Assembly (NCBI GenBank): GCA_032249735.1
Contig: JAVVHA010000002.1
Location: forward strand, 1 to 64,000
DNA from: Dehalococcoidia bacterium
GTDB lineage: Bacteria > Chloroflexota > Dehalococcoidia > SM23-28-2 > HRBIN24
Reading direction: 5' to 3'
Length of the DNA stretch: 64,000 nt
Shown here: positions 16,441-25,150 of the stretch, one piece after another
Layout: every line of letters starts with the position of its first letter
Position numbering within the stretch: position 1 is the first letter of the stretch
Notes under the pieces: generated by a model
Databases searched by the model: none
Told to the model about the DNA's origin: nothing
What the model saw: the letters and a program-made list of their open reading frames with translations, nothing else
Position numbers and translations under genes: made by a program

Positions 16441-17470
16441 ACCCTATGCCCTCGATGCATAGGTGACGTCCCCGAAGGTGAGCCTTGGCCCCTAGAAGCG
16501 TCTCCACCAGCCAGAGATGGGTCTCCACGTGGTCCGTCACCTGAGGCACCACCCACTCGCTCTCCCCCTCCGCCAGGGCAGCGAATATAATGAGCTGGTC
16601 TGCCAAGTGACGATCCACGGTGGCCCCGCTCTCCATGTCCTCAAGCATGGTCTCCGCCACCCGACGGCCGATGGCCTCCGAGGGTCTTCCCGGGGCACCA
16701 GCCATGTCCGCTCCCAAGATGCATCCTCCTTGGTCGTGGGCGAAGAGGGCCAAGGCTGCCCCTGGCTGGGGGGCGGAGGCATCATAGAGGATGCGGAAGG
16801 TGGCTTCCATCCCACGGCGGGCCAAGGCCTTCTGGCACTCCTGGGCCATCCGCTCGCTCACCCTTCTGTCCTGCAGGTGACTGGAAAGGGCCAGGCCCCA
16901 AAGACGCCAGGGGGGCCTCTGCTCGGGAAGGCGGAGGGGCCGTAGCCTTCCCCGTACCGGCTGCACCCGCATCTCGATGATGCCCCCGCCCCTGGGCACA
17001 TAGCCGGGGCGCACCACCTCCAGCTCCGCCTGGATCCCCATGCGCGCCAGCAAAGGCAGGAGGGCGTGCTGGGTGTGGAAGGCGCTGGGCGCCATGTCCT
17101 GGAATAGGCCCCCCTGGATGCGGAAGGTAGTGGGGCCATCGGCGAAGGCGGCCAAGGGCAGGAGGGTGAGGGCCAGCATAGTGGTGGAGCCGGCGGTGCC
17201 TATATCCCACTGATAGCTGCCCCCCCGCAGGGCCCCGCTGGGCCAGAAGCGGAGCTCCCTGGCCCCTACCTGGGCCCCCTCCACCCTCCCCTCAGCCACC
17301 TGGGCGGCGGCCTGTACCGCCCGCAGGTGTTGAGGGCGCAGGCCGGGGGGCTGCCTTTTGGCCCGCACATTGAACATCTCCAACGGCTCACCCAGAAGGG
17401 CAGCTAGGGCCACAGAGGTGCGCACGATGGTACCACTGCCCGAACGTTGGGCTCCATCCACCCGCAGCAT
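16427..17470 (-). CDS. rtcA: RNA 3'-terminal phosphate cyclase
   Basis: The 347-residue RtcA homologue converts RNA 3'-phosphates to 2',3'-cyclic phosphates using ATP. Family stretches visible are [22 protein letters not shown] at the N terminus (G-x-G-G-G/S-Q type), [19 protein letters not shown] in the middle, and [18 protein letters not shown], where the His of TDHVET is the likely adenylylated residue. Length is normal. It heads the FAU-1/recN operon. No rtcB ligase gene lies in the window. The start ATG at 17470 is 45 bases from the divergent gatB promoter. Confidence 0.93.
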   Translation of the reverse strand: MLRVDGAQRSGSGTIVRTSVALAALLGEPLEMFNVRAKRQPPGLRPQHLRAVQAAAQVAEGRVEGAQVGARELRFWPSGALRGGSYQWDIGTAGSTTMLALTLLPLAAFADGPTTFRIQGGLFQDMAPSAFHTQHALLPLLARMGIQAELEVVRPGYVPRGGGIIEMRVQPVRGRLRPLRLPEQRPPWRLWGLALSSHLQDRRVSERMAQECQKALARRGMEATFRILYDASAPQPGAALALFAHDQGGCILGADMAGAPGRPSEAIGRRVAETMLEDMESGATVDRHLADQLIIFAALAEGESEWVVPQVTDHVETHLWLVETLLGAKAHLRGRHLCIEGIGYERA

Positions 17471-17514
17471 CCCTTACCCATGCTAGCAGACAGGAGCGCC
17501 TCACTAAGACGTCC

Positions 17515-17543
17515 TTGTCCCCCGTGCCCTTACCTGCTATACT
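17515..17543 (+). promoter_or_regulatory. gatB promoter with near-leaderless start
   Basis: TTGTCC (17515-17520), a 17-base spacer and TATACT (17538-17543) precede the gatB ATG at 17557 by only 13 bases. The expected start of transcription is near 17550, leaving almost no leader and no ribosome site. Confidence 0.65.
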
Positions 17544-17556
17544 CGCCCCTGGCCTG

Positions 17557-19041
17557 ATGACGTCCCCAGCGGCCCTGGACTACGAGGTCATCATCGGCAT
17601 GGAGGTGCATGCCCACCTCCTGACGGCGAGCAAGATGTTCTGCTCTTGCTCCGCCGATTACTTCGGCTCACCCCCCAATAGCCACGTCTGCCCCGTCTGC
17701 CTGGGCATGCCCGGCACCTTGCCCGTCATCAACCGGCGGGCGGTGGAGCTCACCATCATGGTGGGGTTGGCCCTTCACTGCCAGATAGCGGAGGTATCGC
17801 GCTTCGAGCGCAAGAACTACCCGTATCCCGACCTGATGAAGGGCTACCAGATCTCCCAGTATGACCAGCCCCTTTGCCGCAATGGCTGGCTGGAGATAGA
17901 GGTGGACGGCCAGACGAAAAGGGTGCGCATCAACCGCGTCCACCTGGAGGAGGACACCGCCCGCCTGGTGCACATGGTGGATGCCACGGGGGAGGCCTAC
18001 TCCCTCATCGACGTCAACCGCTCTGGCGTACCCCTTATCGAGATCGTCTCTGAGCCCGACCTGCGCTCCCCCGAGGAGGCCCGTGCCTACCTGCTGAAGC
18101 TACGCCACATCTTGCGCTGGATCGGGGCCAGCCGCGCCGATATGGAGGCCGGGGATATGAGGTGTGAGGCCAACGTCTCCGTCCGTCCCCGCGGCGCCAC
18201 ACAGCTGGGGGCCAAGGTGGAGCTGAAGAACATCAACAGCTTCCGCCACGTCTACGACGCCATCCGCTACGAGGTGGATCGGCAGGTCCAGGCCCTGCAG
18301 GCAGGGGAGAGGATCGTCCAGGAGACCCGCGGCTGGCGGGAGGACCTGGGGCGCACCGTCCCCCAGCGCACCAAGGAGTACGCCCACGACTACCGCTATT
18401 TCCCAGAGCCCGACCTGCCGCCCCTGGTCGTCTCGCGCCAGTGGGTGGAGGAGATAAGGGCCCGCATGCCCGAGCTCCCCGATGCCCGCCGCCAACGGTT
18501 CCAGGCCCAATTCGGCCTTACGCCATACGATGCCCGCCTGCTCACGGAGTCCCGCGCCAAGGCCGACCTCTTCGAGATAGCCCTCGCCCGCTGGCCTGAG
18601 GGGGAACGGCCTGCCCATGCCAAGGCGGTGGCCAACTGGCTTAACTCCGAGCTAGCTGGCCTCCTTAACGCCCGTGGCCTCGATTGGGAGGCCTGCCCCC
18701 TACCTGCCGAACACTTGGGCCAGCTGGTGGAGATGGTGGAGACGGGCGTCATCAACACCCCCACGGCCAAGGCCGTGCTGGAGGAGGCCTTCGTTACGGG
18801 CAAGGACCCCAAAACCATCGTGGAAGAGAGGGGCCTGGCCCAGATAAGCGAGGCCCACCAGCTAGCCCACCTGGTGGAGGAGGTGCTGGCCCAGAACCCC
18901 AAGGCCGTGGCCGATTACCAGGCAGGCAAGGAGGGGGCCCTCCAGTTCCTGGTGGGCCAGGTAATGCGCCAGACCAAGGGCCGTGCCAACCCCCAGATGG
19001 TGCGCCACATCCTGCAGGAGAGGCTCTCCAGCCAGCGATAA
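17557..19041 (+). CDS. gatB: Aspartyl/glutamyl-tRNA(Asn/Gln) amidotransferase subunit B
   Basis: GatB of the tRNA-dependent amidotransferase converts Glu-tRNA(Gln) and/or Asp-tRNA(Asn) to the amide forms. The 494-residue product has the kinase-like cradle start [15 protein letters not shown], the zinc-binding CSCSADYFG...[28 protein letters not shown], a YDYR-like [16 protein letters not shown] stretch, and a C-terminal YqeY-like tail. An in-frame TTG at 17515 is rejected because it lies inside the -35 box. No gatA or gatC lies nearby. The downstream YvcK-like gene starts two bases after the stop. Confidence 0.97.
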   Translation: MTSPAALDYEVIIGMEVHAHLLTASKMFCSCSADYFGSPPNSHVCPVCLGMPGTLPVINRRAVELTIMVGLALHCQIAEVSRFERKNYPYPDLMKGYQISQYDQPLCRNGWLEIEVDGQTKRVRINRVHLEEDTARLVHMVDATGEAYSLIDVNRSGVPLIEIVSEPDLRSPEEARAYLLKLRHILRWIGASRADMEAGDMRCEANVSVRPRGATQLGAKVELKNINSFRHVYDAIRYEVDRQVQALQAGERIVQETRGWREDLGRTVPQRTKEYAHDYRYFPEPDLPPLVVSRQWVEEIRARMPELPDARRQRFQAQFGLTPYDARLLTESRAKADLFEIALARWPEGERPAHAKAVANWLNSELAGLLNARGLDWEACPLPAEHLGQLVEMVETGVINTPTAKAVLEEAFVTGKDPKTIVEERGLAQISEAHQLAHLVEEVLAQNPKAVADYQAGKEGALQFLVGQVMRQTKGRANPQMVRHILQERLSSQR

Positions 19042-19043
19042 CC

Positions 19044-20390
19044 ATGTGGGTGCTTAAGCGTTATCTTAGGGGAGAGATGGAGGTCATCAGGCGGTCCAGG
19101 TTCATCAAGTGGCTCTACCCCGGCATGCACATCAAGCGCTGGCTGCTGCTCCTCATGATAGGGGTGGCCATGGCTGGCCTGGGCATCGCCTATTTCCTGC
19201 GCGAGATATACGTCTCCTTCACCTTCCCCCCCATCTTTTACTACCTGACCCTCCAGTTCATACCTCAATGGGGCAGGGGCACCCTGTTCGTGGGTCTAGC
19301 GCTAGTGGCGGTAGTGGTGGCCGTGTGGCAGCTCAACCGGTCCATCCTTAGCGCCCTGCTCCCTCACCAGGTGAACGGCCACCGTCCCCTGGTGGACGTC
19401 ATCTACAGCCACCGCTTCCTGCGGCGAGGGCCTAAGATAGTGGCCATCGGCGGGGGGACGGGCCTCTCGGTGCTCTTGAGGGGCCTTAAGTCCTACACGG
19501 CCAACATCACTGCCGTGGTGACGGTGGCCGATGACGGGGGCTCCTCAGGGCGGCTGCGGCAGGAGATGGGCGTGCTACCACCGGGGGACGTGCGCAACTG
19601 TATCGTGGCCCTGGCCGATGCCGAACCCCTCATGACCCAGCTCTTCCAGTACCGCTTCCCCGAGGGCTCAGCCCTGGCTGGCCACTCCTTCGGCAACCTG
19701 TTCATCGTGGCCATGATGGGCGTGGTGGGCAGCTTCGAAGAGGCCATACGCCAGACCAGCCGCGTCCTGGCCGTGCGCGGCGAGATCCTCCCCTCCACCT
19801 TGGAGAACGTCACCCTCTGCGCCCGCACCGATGGTGGCACCCTGGAGGGCGAATCCAGGATAGGGGGCGGCCACGGTCGCATCCTAGAGGTCTACCTATC
19901 GCCCCCTGACCCTCCCGCCTGTCCGGAGGCGGTGCGGGCCATCCTAGAGGCGGACATGATCGTCTTGGGCCCTGGCAGCCTTTACACCAGCATCATACCC
20001 AACCTCCTGGTGCGGGGGATCCGACAGGCCATCCTGGCATCCTCCGCCCTAAAGGTATACGTGTGTAACGTGGCCACCCAGCCTGGGGAGTCGGACGGCT
20101 GTGGGGTGGCCGAGCACGTGAAGGCCATTGAGGACCATGTGGGCCGTCCTTTCCTGGACGTAGTGGTGGTCAACTCCAACATCGCCCCCCTCAAGCCCGA
20201 GTGGCGGGCAGAGCCAGTGTGCATCACATCGCCTATTCCTCGCTCCCTACGGGTGGTGCAAGAGGACGTGGTGGACGAGAGGGACAGGCGCCGCCACGAC
20301 CCCCAAAAGCTGGCCCGTGTCCTCATGGCCCTCTACTATGAGAGGGAGCAGAGAGCCCAGCCCCTGTCCCTAAACGAGGTGAGCCGGTGA
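19044..20390 (+). CDS. YvcK/GlmR-family UDP-GlcNAc-binding protein with N-terminal membrane region
   Basis: The 448-residue protein has an N-terminal extension of about 120 residues with two hydrophobic helices (residues about 31-50 and 71-95). A CofD/YvcK domain follows: PKIVAIGGGTGLSVLLRGLK, VTVADDGGSSGRLRQE, PPGDVRNCIVALAD, GHSFGNLF, and LGPGSLYTSIIPNLL. YvcK proteins bind UDP-GlcNAc and steer carbon flow to cell-wall precursors. The membrane-anchored form differs from the soluble Bacillus protein. The ATG lies two bases after gatB, and the stop overlaps secG (GTGA). Confidence 0.92.
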   Translation: MWVLKRYLRGEMEVIRRSRFIKWLYPGMHIKRWLLLLMIGVAMAGLGIAYFLREIYVSFTFPPIFYYLTLQFIPQWGRGTLFVGLALVAVVVAVWQLNRSILSALLPHQVNGHRPLVDVIYSHRFLRRGPKIVAIGGGTGLSVLLRGLKSYTANITAVVTVADDGGSSGRLRQEMGVLPPGDVRNCIVALADAEPLMTQLFQYRFPEGSALAGHSFGNLFIVAMMGVVGSFEEAIRQTSRVLAVRGEILPSTLENVTLCARTDGGTLEGESRIGGGHGRILEVYLSPPDPPACPEAVRAILEADMIVLGPGSLYTSIIPNLLVRGIRQAILASSALKVYVCNVATQPGESDGCGVAEHVKAIEDHVGRPFLDVVVVNSNIAPLKPEWRAEPVCITSPIPRSLRVVQEDVVDERDRRRHDPQKLARVLMALYYEREQRAQPLSLNEVSR

Positions 20391-20608
20391 GCCTCACCGA
20401 TACCCTGAGGGTGGCCATGATCCTGGTGTCTATGGCCCTGCTGGGGGCCATCATCCTGCAGGTGCGGGGGGAGGGGCTGCGCGCCTATCAGGGGACAAGC
20501 CTCACCCGCACCCGACGGGGCCTGGAGAAGACCCTGTTCCAGCTCACGGTGGCCCTCGCTACCCTGTTCGTGGTTCTGGCCGCCCTCAACCTGGCCGTCG
20601 CTAGTTAG
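20387..20608 (+). CDS. secG: Preprotein translocase subunit SecG
   Basis: The 73-residue protein has two hydrophobic helices (about residues 8-26 and 50-71), joined by a polar loop with RGEGLRAYQGTSLTRTRRGLEK. This is the SecG pattern: a small, double-spanning subunit that helps SecYE and SecA move proteins across the membrane. GTG 20387 overlaps the previous stop (GTGA), so translation is coupled to the YvcK-like gene. Confidence 0.9.
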   Translation: MSLTDTLRVAMILVSMALLGAIILQVRGEGLRAYQGTSLTRTRRGLEKTLFQLTVALATLFVVLAALNLAVAS

Positions 20609-20611
20609 GCC

Positions 20612-22282
20612 ATGGCCGCTGCCGCCGCCCCCCACCCTGCGAGGGGCCAGTGGCTCCTTCTGCTGCTTTTAGCCGCAGGGGTGGCCGCCTTCGTGGTCAT
20701 CTGGTCGGAGGGCCTGGTGACGGGGGAAAGGCCTCAGCCCCTCACCTTCGTGGAAGGGGTGGTGGGCGCGCCACGGGCTGTCAATCCCCTTCTGGCCCCC
20801 CTCAACACCCCCGACCAGGACTTGTCTTCCCTGGTCTTCTCAGGCCTCACCCGTCTCTCCGCCCTGGGGGAACCCATCCCCGACCTGGCCCAGACGTGGC
20901 AGATAAGCGATGACGGTCGCACATACACCTTCTACTTGCGGCCTCAGGTGCGCTGGCACGATGGCCAACCCTTTACCGCCAGCGACGTCGTCTTCACCTA
21001 CTCCCTGCTGGCCGATCCCCAGTTCCCTGGCGACCCCGCCCTTTCCGCCTTCTTCCGACAGGTTCAGTGCGAGGCCATCGACCCTCTCACCGTCCGCTGC
21101 CAGCTGCCGGAGCCCTTCGCCCCCTTCCCAGCCTACACCACGGTGGGCATCCTCCCCAGCCACCTGCTGCAGGGGGTCAGGGCTGCCGACCTCCCGGAGC
21201 TCTCCTTCAACCGTCACCCTATAGGCACTGGGCCCTACCGCCTCCTCTCCCTGGACGAGGAGCGGGCAGTGCTAGCCCGCCACCGTGACTATTACTTAGG
21301 CCTTCCCCGCATCGAGCAGCTGGAGGTGCGGTTCTTCCCCAGCGTGGAGGCGGCCCTGACAGCCCTCCTGCACGGGGAGGTACACGGTCTGCTGGTAGGC
21401 CAGAACGTGAGCCCCCGTCAGCTAGAGGCAGTGACCAAGACCCAGAGGTTTCGCCTCCTGGATGCACCCCGTACCCCTTACACTGCCCTGTTCTTCAACG
21501 TCAACAGCCCGTCCCTGGCCGACGCCCGCGTCCGCAGGGCCCTCTCCCTTCTCATCGATCGGGAGGCCATCGTGCGGGGCGTCCTAGGAGGGAGGGCGGT
21601 GGCCGGGTATACCCCCATCCCCCCGGGGACGTGGGCCCAGGACCCCGCGATTCAGCCTCGGGCCAAGGACCAGCAAGCCGCCTATGCGCTCCTAAGGGAG
21701 GCTGGCTGGGAGCGCGATAAAGAGGGGCCCTGGCGCAAGGACGGCCAGCCCCTGAGCCTGACGCTGCTCACAGACGCTGACTTGTTAAGGGAGGCCGTGG
21801 CTCGTGAGGTGGTCCGCCACCTCCAGAAGGAAGGCATCCTGGTGCAGGTGCAGGCCGTCACCACCGCCGAGCTCCTGAGCTCCCATCTCATGACCCGCCG
21901 CTACGACATGGCCATCTTCACCGTCGACCCCGGGCCCGACCCCGACCCCTACCCCATCTGGCATAGCAGTCAGATAAGCCCCAATGGACGCAACTTCAGC
22001 GGTTACTTCGGCCTGGAGGCCGACCGTATCCTGGAGGAAGGGCGCAAGACCCCAGACCGCGGGCGCCGTCGGGCCCTCTATTCCCGCTTCCAAGAGCTCT
22101 TCATAGAAGATGCCCCAGCGGCCGTCCTCTTCTACCCTCTCTATACCTACATCGTCCATCGCTCGGTGCAGGGGCCAGCCTTGGGCGTCCTATTCTATGC
22201 CAGTGATCGTTTCTCTCAGGTATGGGAGTGGGCCATGGAGGAGTCGACGAAGCAGCCCTTACGCTCCCTGGCCTCTCCATGA
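20612..22282 (+). CDS. ABC transporter family-5 solute-binding protein (peptide type), membrane-anchored
   Basis: The 556-residue protein has an N-terminal hydrophobic segment (residues 13-32) without a lipobox Cys, so it is probably held by an uncleaved anchor or a Sec signal. SBP_bac_5 features follow: PDLAQTWQISDDGRTYTFYLR, VRWHDGQPFTASDVVFTY, TPYTALFFNVNSPSLADARVRRALSLLIDR and the C-terminal YPLYTYIVHRSVQG. The family binds peptides, nickel or other solutes. No permease or ATPase genes are adjacent, so the substrate is unknown. The start is three bases after secG. The stop overlaps the next gene (ATGA). Confidence 0.9.
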   Translation: MAAAAAPHPARGQWLLLLLLAAGVAAFVVIWSEGLVTGERPQPLTFVEGVVGAPRAVNPLLAPLNTPDQDLSSLVFSGLTRLSALGEPIPDLAQTWQISDDGRTYTFYLRPQVRWHDGQPFTASDVVFTYSLLADPQFPGDPALSAFFRQVQCEAIDPLTVRCQLPEPFAPFPAYTTVGILPSHLLQGVRAADLPELSFNRHPIGTGPYRLLSLDEERAVLARHRDYYLGLPRIEQLEVRFFPSVEAALTALLHGEVHGLLVGQNVSPRQLEAVTKTQRFRLLDAPRTPYTALFFNVNSPSLADARVRRALSLLIDREAIVRGVLGGRAVAGYTPIPPGTWAQDPAIQPRAKDQQAAYALLREAGWERDKEGPWRKDGQPLSLTLLTDADLLREAVAREVVRHLQKEGILVQVQAVTTAELLSSHLMTRRYDMAIFTVDPGPDPDPYPIWHSSQISPNGRNFSGYFGLEADRILEEGRKTPDRGRRRALYSRFQELFIEDAPAAVLFYPLYTYIVHRSVQGPALGVLFYASDRFSQVWEWAMEESTKQPLRSLASP

Positions 22283-23094
22283 GCAGGGGAGCCATCATCA
22301 CCCTCCTCACGGACTTCGGGCTGGTGGGCCCCTATGTGGGGGCCATGAAAGGGGCCATCCTATCGGTCAACCCACAGGCCCTGGTGGTGGACATCACCCA
22401 CGAGGTGCATCCCCAGCAGGTGGAGGAGGGGGCCTTCATCCTGGCCCAGGCCTGGCCTTACTTCCCACAGGGCACCGTGCACGTGGCGGTGGTGGACCCA
22501 GGAGTGGGGACGGGACGCCGTGCCCTGGCCTTGGCCACCCCACACGCTGTATTCGTGGGCCCGGACAACGGCCTCCTATCGTCCGCCCTGCCTGAAGAGT
22601 GGCGGCCAGCAGCGCCAGGGCCAGTGCCCCTGCCCCCAGGGGTGAAGGCGGTGGCCCTGGAGAACCCGCATTATCACCGTCATCCCGTAAGCCCCACCTT
22701 CCACGGGCGGGACATATTTGGGCCAGCGGCAGCCCATATCTCCCGGGGCGTACCTTTGGAGGAGTTGGGGCCACCGGTCCATGAGGTGATGGCCCTTCCT
22801 CCCTTCCGGGCCCATCGCCAGCCCGATGGCACCTTGGAGGGCCGCATCCTCCACATCGACCGCTTCGGCAACCTGGTGACCACCGTCCGCCAGGAGGACC
22901 TCCCCTGGCCAAAGGTGAAGGTTCAACTGGGTCCGCACCAGGTGCTAGGGCTGGTACGCACCTACGCCCAGGCCCAAGGCCCCTGCGCCCTTATTGGGTC
23001 CAGCGGCTTCCTGGAGATCGCTGTGCCTGGCGGTTCGGCGGCGCAGGTGCTGGGGGCCCATCTGGGGCAGACCGTGCGTGTGGAGCCAGCATAG
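22279..23094 (+). CDS. S-adenosyl-L-methionine hydrolase (adenosine-forming), DUF62 family
   Basis: The 271-residue protein matches the SAM hydroxide adenosyltransferase family, which splits SAM to adenosine and methionine using an activated water. Visible family motifs are ITLLTDFGLVGPYVGAMKG at the N terminus, VVDPGVGTGRRALA, VGPDNGLLS, FHGRDIFGPAAAHIS and a C-terminal beta domain. ATG 22279 is selected over an upstream in-frame start because it overlaps the upstream stop in an ATGA arrangement. The physiological purpose of this activity in bacteria is unclear. Confidence 0.92.
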   Translation: MSRGAIITLLTDFGLVGPYVGAMKGAILSVNPQALVVDITHEVHPQQVEEGAFILAQAWPYFPQGTVHVAVVDPGVGTGRRALALATPHAVFVGPDNGLLSSALPEEWRPAAPGPVPLPPGVKAVALENPHYHRHPVSPTFHGRDIFGPAAAHISRGVPLEELGPPVHEVMALPPFRAHRQPDGTLEGRILHIDRFGNLVTTVRQEDLPWPKVKVQLGPHQVLGLVRTYAQAQGPCALIGSSGFLEIAVPGGSAAQVLGAHLGQTVRVEPA

Positions 23095-23118
23095 CACCCC
23101 AAAGGTGGGCTTGCTAAG

Positions 23119-24108
23119 ATGACTCTGGTCATGGGCCTGGTGTTCATGGGCACGCCCCAGTTCGCCCTCCCCAGCCTGCGGGCACTGGTGGAGGCGGGCT
23201 ATGAGATTCTGGCCGTCTACACCCGCCCCGACCGCCCCGCGGGACGGGGCCTACGCCCTCAGCCACCGCCGGTGAAGGTCCTGGCCCAGGAGTTGGGCTT
23301 GCCGGTGCGCCAGCCTCAGAGCCTGCGCCGCCCGGAGGCGGTGGAGGAGCTGCGCCAGCTGAGACCTGAGGTCATCGTCGTGTGTGCCTATGGCGAGATC
23401 CTCCGTCGTGCCGTCCTAGAGATCCCCCCGCGCGGCATCGTCAATGTGCACCCCTCCCTTTTGCCCCGTCACCGTGGGCCTTCCCCCATCCAAGCAGCCA
23501 TCCTCTGCGGCGACCAGGAGACAGGGGTCACCATCATGCTCATGGACGAAGGGATGGACACCGGCCCCATCCTGGCTCAGGCGACCCTACCCATAGAGCC
23601 CTTGGACACCTCGGGCACCCTATCGGAGAAGCTCTCCCATCTGGCTGCCCGCCTGCTGGTGGAGACCCTACCCCGCTGGCTCAAGGGGGAGATATCCCCC
23701 ACCCCCCAGGACCATTCTCGCGCCACCGTCACTCGCCTGCTGCAGAAGAAAGACGGGCTGCTGGACTGGCGGCTGCCGGCTCACCAGCTGTGGCGGGCGG
23801 TTCGCGCCTATAACCCATGGCCAGGGGCCTACAGCTACGCCGCAGGCGAGCTCATCTTCATCTGGCGGGCCTGGCCCCTTGCCATCGATAGCGGACACCC
23901 TCCTGGCACAGTAGTACCCCTGGCACGAGAGGAGGCCGCCGCCGTGCCCCAGGAGGCAGGCCAGGCCGCCTTCGGTGTGCAGACAGGACGGGGGATCTTG
24001 GCGGTCATAGAGGCGCAGCGGGCAGGCAGAAAAAGCCTCCCCTCCCATGAGTTCCTGCGGGGGATGCCCCAACTCCTGGGGCAACGATTGGGGCCGCCGG
24101 CAAGGTGA
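23119..24108 (+). CDS. fmt: Methionyl-tRNA formyltransferase
   Basis: Fmt formylates initiator Met-tRNA from 10-formyl-tetrahydrofolate. The 329-residue product has the formyltransferase start GLVFMGTPQFALPSL, the NVHPSLLPRHRGPSPIQ motif (usually SLLPRWRGAAPIQ), GVTIMLMDEGMDTGPIL, and a C-terminal domain with LDWRLPAHQLWRAVRAYNPWPGAY. His replaces the usual Trp in the RWRG motif. A second in-frame ATG at 23131 is a possible alternative start: TAAGAT (23115-23120) is ten bases upstream of it. The end faces the L25 gene with a shared hairpin. Confidence 0.96.
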   Translation: MTLVMGLVFMGTPQFALPSLRALVEAGYEILAVYTRPDRPAGRGLRPQPPPVKVLAQELGLPVRQPQSLRRPEAVEELRQLRPEVIVVCAYGEILRRAVLEIPPRGIVNVHPSLLPRHRGPSPIQAAILCGDQETGVTIMLMDEGMDTGPILAQATLPIEPLDTSGTLSEKLSHLAARLLVETLPRWLKGEISPTPQDHSRATVTRLLQKKDGLLDWRLPAHQLWRAVRAYNPWPGAYSYAAGELIFIWRAWPLAIDSGHPPGTVVPLAREEAAAVPQEAGQAAFGVQTGRGILAVIEAQRAGRKSLPSHEFLRGMPQLLGQRLGPPAR

Positions 24109-24124
24109 GGGGGCCTTAGCCCCC
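24109..24124. terminator. Bidirectional hairpin between fmt and rplY
   Basis: A 6-pair stem GGGGGC/GCCCCC (24109-24114 with 24119-24124) with loop CTTA lies between the convergent genes. It overlaps the L25 stop codon (24116-24118), so it can serve only as a compact transcript end. Confidence 0.5.
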
Positions 24125-24769
24125 CTCCTCCTCTTCCTCTTCCCTGGCCGGGCGGATCACCTCCACCTCAGCGGGGGCCGCCTCCTCCTCCTCAGCTGCC
24201 TCTTCCTCCAACACCACCTGGGCCACCACCAGGTGCGCATCGCTCAGGATGGCGACCCCTTCGGGCGTCTTCAGATCGCCCACATGGATGGCCTGCCCCG
24301 GCTCCCGCAGGGCTGTGACATCCACCTCGATGAAGGGCGGGATGGCCGTGGGCAGCCCCTCCACTACCACCGTCTCCAACGGCTGCAGTAGGGTGGCCCC
24401 AAGCTCCTTGACCGCTGGAGCCTCCCCCACCAGATGTAAAGGCACCTCCAGGCGCACCTTCTCCGTCAGGGAGACTTGATGGAATTCCACATGTAGCAGC
24501 TCATCGGTGATGGGGTCGCGTTGGACCTCCTTAAGGAAGCAGGGGCGTGGCTCTTCACCGTCCAGGACCACATATATCATCTCATGACCACCAGCACGCC
24601 GAAGGAGGCGCAATAGTTCCTGGGTGGACACCTCGATGGCCACGGAGGCGATGCCCCGGCCGTAGATGTTGGCCGGGGTGATGCCATGCCGCCGCAACCT
24701 CTTGACGGCCTTCCCCAGCAGCTGGCGGCGGCGGGCGCGTAACTCCAACCTTGGCCGTTCCTCTGCCAT
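24116..24769 (-). CDS. rplY: 50S ribosomal protein L25/general stress protein Ctc
   Basis: The 217-residue two-domain L25 (Ctc/TL5 type) has an N-terminal 5S rRNA-binding domain (LELRARRRQLLGKAVKRLRR, GITPANIYGRG) and a C-terminal beta domain (VHLEVPLHLVGEAP-like, EVDVTALREPGQAIHV). An acidic Glu-rich tail ends in EEEEEEGG. ATG 24769 is chosen with GGAAGG upstream; a TTG at 24790 would add seven residues. It stands alone, divergent from the DUF2905 gene. Confidence 0.93.
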   Translation of the reverse strand: MAEERPRLELRARRRQLLGKAVKRLRRHGITPANIYGRGIASVAIEVSTQELLRLLRRAGGHEMIYVVLDGEEPRPCFLKEVQRDPITDELLHVEFHQVSLTEKVRLEVPLHLVGEAPAVKELGATLLQPLETVVVEGLPTAIPPFIEVDVTALREPGQAIHVGDLKTPEGVAILSDAHLVVAQVVLEEEAAEEEEAAPAEVEVIRPAREEEEEEGG

Positions 24770-24853
24770 GCCTTCCCCTTCCTTCAGCAAGGATAAAGAG
24801 GAACATGGGGCCCAGTCAACGAGCCTCCTTTGGCCTAAAATGGGTATGGGCCC

Positions 24854-25081
24854 ATGGGTTTGGAAGGGGCGGGCAAGTGGCTCATGTTGATGGGGCTAGC
24901 CCTGGCCGCCGTGGGGGGCCTCATCTGGCTGGGGAGCAAGGTGCCCTTCCTGGGGCGCCTGCCGGGGGATATCCTCATCCATAAGGGCAACTTCACCTTT
25001 TACTTTCCCCTCATCACCAGCCTGGTGGTGAGCCTGCTCCTGACCATCCTGGTGAACCTGGTGCTGCGTATCCTCCGTTGA
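24854..25081 (+). CDS. DUF2905 small membrane protein
   Basis: The 75-residue protein has two membrane helices (about 9-26 and 52-74) separated by the family signature GRLPGDILIHKGNFTFYFPL. DUF2905 proteins are small inner-membrane proteins without known function. TAAAAT (24834-24839) stands 14 bases before the ATG, suggesting a near-leaderless transcript; no good -35 is visible. Confidence 0.85.
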   Translation: MGLEGAGKWLMLMGLALAAVGGLIWLGSKVPFLGRLPGDILIHKGNFTFYFPLITSLVVSLLLTILVNLVLRILR

Positions 25082-25087
25082 GGCGCC

Positions 25088-25117
25088 TTGACGCCTTCCC
25101 CCCTATATGCTTATATG
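25088..25117 (+). promoter_or_regulatory. Promoter of the alcohol dehydrogenase-larE pair
   Basis: TTGACG (25088-25093) is followed after 18 bases by TATATG (25112-25117). The gene at 25151 has GGAGGAG six bases or less before ATG. Confidence 0.5.
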
Positions 25118-25150
25118 GGCAACGCCTAGAACTGCACCGAGGAGGAGAGC

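Noticed and set aside
17515-17556. Upstream TTG start for gatB
   Set aside because: It falls inside the -35 box of a good promoter, so it would not be transcribed.
18684-19043. Forward extension of the YvcK frame into gatB
   Set aside because: Composition is Gly/Pro-rich shadow sequence. The ATG at 19044 sits two bases after the gatB stop and begins the plausible N terminus.
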